NCBI GenBank assembly: GCA_039199225.1
Contig: JBCCSZ010000290.1
Coordinates: forward strand, 1-10,018
Length of the DNA: 10,018 nucleotides
DNA from: JBCCSZ01 sp039199225
GTDB taxonomy: Bacteria > Bacteroidota > Bacteroidia > Chitinophagales > Saprospiraceae
Direction: 5' to 3'
The notes under the pieces are model-generated. The model was given only the letters and a program-made list of their open reading frames with translations, made no database searches and was not told the DNA's origin. This document shows positions 6,715 to 10,018 of this stretch, in pieces (within the stretch, counting starts at the first letter, position 1; every line of letters starts with the position of its first letter). A program made the translations under genes and the position numbers.

Positions 6715-6954
6715 TACTTTTGCGTATATGAAAAATACCGATTTTCGGGTATGTGCGCCATTCCTTTATCGCTTACCTTTGTGTGTATAATTAGTAGATA
6801 AACCTTCCCACGCACTCCCCCTAAGAAAAACGCTTCTGTATTAGCGTAGCGTAGCTTCCTTCTCCCGAAAGCTGTAAGCATTTAAACGATAAGTAACTCA
6901 TTTTAGGTTTTCTCCAAGTCTCTTGCTTGGAAGGCCACCGACATTTATAATCTC
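6715..6954. other. 240-bp non-coding leader region of the T9SS cargo gene
   Basis: No gene is seen on either strand. It holds an imperfect dyad at 6735-6752 (ATACCG / CGGGTAT, one extra G), a promoter -7 candidate at 6774, a short GTAGC direct repeat near 6845-6854, and a six-base hairpin TCCAAG / CTTGGA at 6913-6931, 24 bp before the start codon. None of these matches a riboswitch that I recognise. Confidence 0.5.
6774..6781 (+). promoter_or_regulatory. Candidate -7 element (TACCTTTG) of the T9SS cargo gene
   Basis: TACCTTTG matches the TAnnTTTG consensus exactly. The expected TTTG at -33 is only approximated by TGTG at 6752-6755 (18-base spacing), so support is partial. If used, the mRNA leader would be about 170 bases long and would include the small hairpin at 6913-6931. 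Confidence 0.4.
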
Positions 6955-8061
6955 ATGGAAAAAACAAAAACATACAACGCCCATTCAAGTACCCACCCCC
7001 TCAAATGCATCTTTTTGATGGGCTGTTTGCTTGTGGGAGTTGTGGTTTTTGCACACGCAAGCGACTGTACAGACCAACAGGCGCCTCAAATCAAATCCAA
7101 CTGTTCCGAACAGGTTTTTTGCTTGAAAAACTACGACTGTTCGCCTCAAATCATCCAACTAAAGGTAGATGCCACCGACGACCAAACCCCCACTGACCAA
7201 CTAGACATCTCCTATCGACTGGACTTAGACGACAACGGCCGAATCAATGATACAGGCCACAACAAGACGCTTGAAGGCGATTTTCCTCCTGGCAAACATC
7301 GCGTTTACTGGACCATCCGCGACCTTTGTGGCAACGTATCTCAATGTGATCAGTATTTCACTGTCAAAGATTGTTCAAAACCTAAGGCCAATTGCATCAA
7401 CGGCACTTCCTTAGACCTGCCGGCCGACCAAAAAATAACCATAGAGGCATCAGATGTCAGTGTTTTCAGCCACGACAACTGCGCACTCTCCAACATGGGC
7501 CTTCAACGGAACAGCATAAATCCTTCTTTACCCAAAGTTGAAAGCCTCCAATTTGGTTGCCGGGACCTGGGCATGCAAAAGGTCTTTTTGATTGTAGAAG
7601 ATCAAAGCGGCCATACGAGTCAATGCAGTACCTTCGTGTTCATTGCCGACCCAAAGGAAAACTGCGAGCGAGAAGGGCAAAGAAACCTAGAGGCAGCTCA
7701 AGCAGGTGCCACACAACCAGCCATCAAAAAAGCAACGTCACATACAAGTAATCTACTTTCAACACCATTCCATCAACAAACGGATCCATCGACTGCTGGC
7801 TATTTACAGAACACACCCAATCCATTTTCAGCCAATACCACTATTCATTTTTACATTCCCAAGCCGAGCAAAACGACTATTACCATCTACAATGTATCCG
7901 GTCATCTGATCAAGCGTCATACAGCATCGTATGTCGAAGGGGTTCAGCAACTATCATTGCCTTCGGAGCTTTTTCCCGGCCCTGGTTTTTACATCTGCGA
8001 GCTGTCGCATCCCAGCGGTACGCTCACCCATCGGATGCTTCGAATGGATGGAAAGAAATAG
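6955..8061 (+). CDS. Secreted T9SS cargo with two cysteine-rich HYR/Ig-like modules
   Basis: A 368-residue secreted protein. The N-terminus has a long polar region, a hydrophobic stretch at 19-33 and cleavage probably at AHA|S (35). Module one (about 37-140) and module two (about 141-237) are beta-rich, hold many cysteines, and each closes with a pattern of the type D-x-(C/S)-G-x-x-S-Q-C followed by a strand. This is the HYR/Ig-like repeat style common in large Saprospiria surface proteins. A Thr/Gln/Ser-rich linker spans 238-283. Residues 284-368 are a type A T9SS sorting domain: NTPNPF start, IHFYIPKPSKTTITIYNVSG, GPGFYICEL, and a basic end (RMLRMDGKK). The protein should cross the outer membrane by T9SS and be released or anchored. 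No catalytic domain is evident, so a structural, adhesive or binding role is inferred. Confidence 0.85.
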   Translation: MEKTKTYNAHSSTHPLKCIFLMGCLLVGVVVFAHASDCTDQQAPQIKSNCSEQVFCLKNYDCSPQIIQLKVDATDDQTPTDQLDISYRLDLDDNGRINDTGHNKTLEGDFPPGKHRVYWTIRDLCGNVSQCDQYFTVKDCSKPKANCINGTSLDLPADQKITIEASDVSVFSHDNCALSNMGLQRNSINPSLPKVESLQFGCRDLGMQKVFLIVEDQSGHTSQCSTFVFIADPKENCEREGQRNLEAAQAGATQPAIKKATSHTSNLLSTPFHQQTDPSTAGYLQNTPNPFSANTTIHFYIPKPSKTTITIYNVSGHLIKRHTASYVEGVQQLSLPSELFPGPGFYICELSHPSGTLTHRMLRMDGKK

Positions 8062-8079
8062 GTGATTGTGTGTTAAATC

Positions 8080-8113
8080 AAAAACTGTTTAAAGTCATTT
8101 AAAATCAGTTTTT
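8080..8113. terminator. First of two hairpins after the T9SS cargo gene
   Basis: AAAAACTG (8080-8087) pairs with CAGTTTTT (8106-8113). Inside, TTTAAA (8088-8093) pairs with TTTAAA (8098-8103) around loop GTCA, leaving a two-base bulge. It ends in five T's and begins with five A's, so it could terminate weakly in either direction. The stem is A/T-rich and less stable than the next hairpin. Confidence 0.5.
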
Positions 8114-8119
8114 GGGACG

Positions 8120-8154
8120 GCCTCTCATCACTCCGGTGGTGGGGGGCTTTTTTT
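8120..8154 (+). terminator. Strong intrinsic terminator before purK
   Basis: GCCTCTCATCAC (8120-8131) pairs with GTGGTGGGGGGC (8136-8147) through 12 pairs, three of them G-U, around the tetraloop TCCG. Seven T's follow. It isolates the T9SS cargo transcript from purK. Confidence 0.9.
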
Positions 8155-8162
8155 GTGGTGAT

Positions 8163-8193
8163 TTTGTGGTTTTGAAAGGAAAGACTATTTTCG
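8163..8193 (+). promoter_or_regulatory. Candidate purK promoter, very close to the start codon
   Basis: TTTG (8163-8166) is followed after 19 bases by TATTTTCG (8186-8193), one mismatch from TAnnTTTG. It lies just after the upstream terminator, where a promoter for purKE is needed. Transcription would begin at about 8198, the A of the purK ATG, which implies a leaderless or nearly leaderless mRNA. Confidence 0.4.
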
Positions 8194-8197
8194 CGCT

Positions 8198-9352
8198 ATG
8201 CAAGAAAAGATCAATTCCAACTTCAAATTAGGGATTCTTGGAGGAGGACAATTGGGGAAAATGTTGTGCGCCGCAGCAAATCCCATGGACCTCCAAACCT
8301 GGATATTGGATGCTTCCAAAGATTTTCCAGCGGGGAATTCCTGTAGCCATTTCGTAGAGGGCTCTTTTAAAAACTACGAGGATGTACTGGCCTTCGGGCG
8401 GCAAGTGGATGTGCTGACCATTGAGATCGAGCATGTCAATACGGAGGCTTTGCACCAATTGGTGAAGGAGGGGAAAACGGTCCATCCGGCACCAGATAAA
8501 TTGGACATCATCAAGGACAAAGGGCTGCAGAAATGTTTTTATCGGGACCATGAGCTTCCGACGGCGCCCTTTCAGCTTTTTGATGATGCGGCCCACATTC
8601 GCAAGGCGGTAGCCGAAGGTGATTTGACATTGCCTTTTGTGCAAAAATCTCGGACGGCGGGCTACGACGGCCGTGGCGTTGCCATCATCAGAACGGAGGC
8701 AGACTGGCACAAGCTGATCGATGGGCCTTCTATGGTCGAACCTTTGGTCGATATTCACAAAGAACTGGCGGTGCAAGTCGCTCGCAATCCGAGCGGCGAG
8801 GTGAAAGCTTTTCCAGTGGTGGAAATGGTGTTTCATCCGGTGGCCAACCTGGTAGAGTTTTTACTGGGGCCGGCAGATGTTTCAGAGGAGGTGGCCAAAA
8901 AGGCAACCGCACTGGCCATCCAGACGGCGGAGGCTTATGACCTTTGTGGCTTGCTATCTATTGAGTTTTTCCTTACCAAACAGGGAGAGATTTGGATCAA
9001 TGAGGTGGCTCCGCGGCCACACAACAGCGGCCACCACACCATCGAGGCTTGTTACACCTCGCAATTTCAGCAGCATCTTCGGGCAGTTTTGGACTGGCCG
9101 CTTGGCAAGACAGATGCAATTCTGCCTGGCGTGATGATCAATCTGCTGGGGGCAGAGGGGCATACGGGGACGGCGAGATACACGGGGCTGGAAGAATGCC
9201 TGAAGATCGATGGGGCTTACCTGCACATTTATGGAAAGGAAGTCACAAAGCCCTTCCGCAAAATGGGACACGCCACCGTGATCGACGCTGACCCTCAGCA
9301 AGCCATCGATCGGGCTAGGTTCATTCAAAACACACTAAAAATTACGACATGA
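8198..9352 (+). CDS. purK: 5-(carboxyamino)imidazole ribonucleotide synthase
   Basis: PurK uses ATP and bicarbonate to turn AIR into N5-CAIR in de novo purine synthesis (cytoplasm). The 384-residue protein shows the ATP-grasp order. The N-terminal motif LGILGGGQLGKML is at 11-23. EIEHVN is the conserved block of the preATP-grasp domain. QKSRTAGYDGRGV (149-161) holds the ATP-binding lysine K150 and the Gly-rich loop. The metal and substrate block INEVAPRPHNSGHHT is at 267-281. A C-terminal domain ends with HIYGKEVTKPFRKMGHATV, typical of the family. Start ATG 8198 places the glycine motif at the usual distance. The last four bases (ATGA) are shared with purE, so the two are translationally coupled. 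Confidence 0.96.
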   Translation: MQEKINSNFKLGILGGGQLGKMLCAAANPMDLQTWILDASKDFPAGNSCSHFVEGSFKNYEDVLAFGRQVDVLTIEIEHVNTEALHQLVKEGKTVHPAPDKLDIIKDKGLQKCFYRDHELPTAPFQLFDDAAHIRKAVAEGDLTLPFVQKSRTAGYDGRGVAIIRTEADWHKLIDGPSMVEPLVDIHKELAVQVARNPSGEVKAFPVVEMVFHPVANLVEFLLGPADVSEEVAKKATALAIQTAEAYDLCGLLSIEFFLTKQGEIWINEVAPRPHNSGHHTIEACYTSQFQQHLRAVLDWPLGKTDAILPGVMINLLGAEGHTGTARYTGLEECLKIDGAYLHIYGKEVTKPFRKMGHATVIDADPQQAIDRARFIQNTLKITT

Positions 9353-9867
9353 GTACGCCTTTGGTAAGTATTATAATGGGTTCGGATTCCGACCTTGAGG
9401 TCATGCGCAATGCTGCAGATATTTTGGAGGGATTCGACATACCCTTTGAATTAACCATCGTATCGGCACATCGAACGCCCGAGCGACTTTTTAGCTTTGC
9501 TCAATCAGCGCATACGCGTGGCATCCGGGTAGTGATTGCTGGAGCAGGTGGCGCAGCGCACTTGCCAGGCATGGTAGCTTCGCTCTCTCCCCTACCCGTC
9601 ATTGGTGTTCCGATTCATTCGTCCAATTCCATCGATGGCTGGGACTCCGTCTTATCGATTTTACAAATGCCTGGAGGCGTTCCCGTCGCTACAGTGGCCT
9701 TGGATGGTGCCAAAAATGCGGGAATTTTAGCTGCTCAAATCATCGGATCGTCAGACCAATCTGTCCAAAACAAAGTGGCTGCTTACAAAAAGGAATTGGC
9801 ACAGGGCGTTGCACAGAAATACGAAAAATTGGAACGCATTGGATACAAAGACTATAAAAAGGAATAG
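9349..9867 (+). CDS. purE: N5-carboxyaminoimidazole ribonucleotide mutase (class I PurE)
   Basis: PurE moves the carboxyl group of N5-CAIR to give CAIR, the step after PurK. The 172-residue protein has the full set of family motifs: IIMGSDSDLEVM (8-19), SAHRTPERL (39-47) with H41 matching the catalytic histidine, and GAGGAAHLPGM (65-75) with H71. PIHSSNSIDGWDSVLSI and MPGGVPVATVA follow. Presence of purK next to it supports the class I mutase activity rather than the class II AIR carboxylase. Its ATG overlaps the purK stop. The gene ends 14 bp before the stop of a convergent frame, and I see no clear terminator between them. Confidence 0.96.
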   Translation: MSTPLVSIIMGSDSDLEVMRNAADILEGFDIPFELTIVSAHRTPERLFSFAQSAHTRGIRVVIAGAGGAAHLPGMVASLSPLPVIGVPIHSSNSIDGWDSVLSILQMPGGVPVATVALDGAKNAGILAAQIIGSSDQSVQNKVAAYKKELAQGVAQKYEKLERIGYKDYKKE

Positions 9868-9881
9868 CCACTTCAAGAAGC

Positions 9882-10018
9882 TCACTGAGCCATCGCTAAT
9901 TTCTTGGAACTGAATACATTTGTCAGAAATAGCACCAAGCTTCCAACCTGTAAAGTGTACAATAGTGTCAGTTCAAAAGAGAGCATATCGGAGAAAAAAA
10001 GTGCCAAAAGGACAAGGC
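9882..10018 (-). CDS. Probable C-terminal fragment of a membrane protein, 5' end beyond window
   Basis: Minus-strand frame open from the right edge to TGA at 9884-9882 (44 residues visible). It reads LVLLALFF, a short polar SDMLSFE, then a second hydrophobic run LTLLYTLQVGSLVLFLTNVF, and ends SSKKLAMAQ. Two hydrophobic segments followed by a lysine-bearing polar tail look like the end of an integral membrane protein. The other five frames of this stretch contain stops. Too little is seen to name a family. It converges with purE. Confidence 0.5.
   Translation of the reverse strand, partial: LVLLALFFSDMLSFELTLLYTLQVGSLVLFLTNVFSSKKLAMAQ

Noticed and set aside
8228..8836. A 202-codon minus-strand frame opposite purK
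   Set aside because: It is a mirror of conserved PurK coding sequence; the translation is rich in His/Arg/Pro with no recognisable motif.

Overview
This window most likely comes from a Bacteroidota chromosome, probably a Saprospiria-like lineage. Four sequence signs support this. A secreted protein ends in a type IX secretion (T9SS) type A sorting domain after cysteine-rich HYR/Ig-like modules. There is a DUF2807 'head GIN' protein. Starts are A-rich with no Shine-Dalgarno. Several upstream regions carry TTTG/TAnnTTTG promoter elements. The phylum call is firm; the class is inferred from remembered protein style, not from a search.

Layout. (1) Positions 1-2135 hold two minus-strand genes: the start of a membrane-anchored thioredoxin-like protein that runs off the left edge, and an exported alpha/beta hydrolase. 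(2) Positions 2319-4813 hold gpsA (glycerol-3-phosphate dehydrogenase, +) and a group II PLP-dependent decarboxylase (-), convergent with a 28-bp overlap of coding ends. (3) Positions 4902-6638 hold two exported proteins on the plus strand: the DUF2807 protein, closed by a strong terminator, and a small thioredoxin-fold protein with a CXXC motif. A non-coding stretch of about 340 bp lies between them. (4) Positions 6955-8061 encode the T9SS cargo protein, followed by two hairpins in series. (5) Positions 8198-9867 hold the translationally coupled purK-purE pair (4-bp overlap), the two-step carboxylation route from AIR to CAIR in purine synthesis. (6) From 10018 leftward, a hydrophobic reading frame on the minus strand ends 14 bp from purE and is probably the C-terminus of a membrane protein.

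The genes do not form one system. purK/purE and gpsA are housekeeping (purines, phospholipid precursor). The rest are mostly envelope or secreted proteins in short transcription units, each with its own start and stop signals. I found no phage, IS element, CRISPR, tRNA or rRNA. No clearly undescribed system is visible. The most useful second looks are the broken or unusual gpsA start, the missing cis-proline in the small thioredoxin-fold protein, the apparent lack of the usual loop tyrosine in the decarboxylase, and the architecture of the edge thioredoxin protein.
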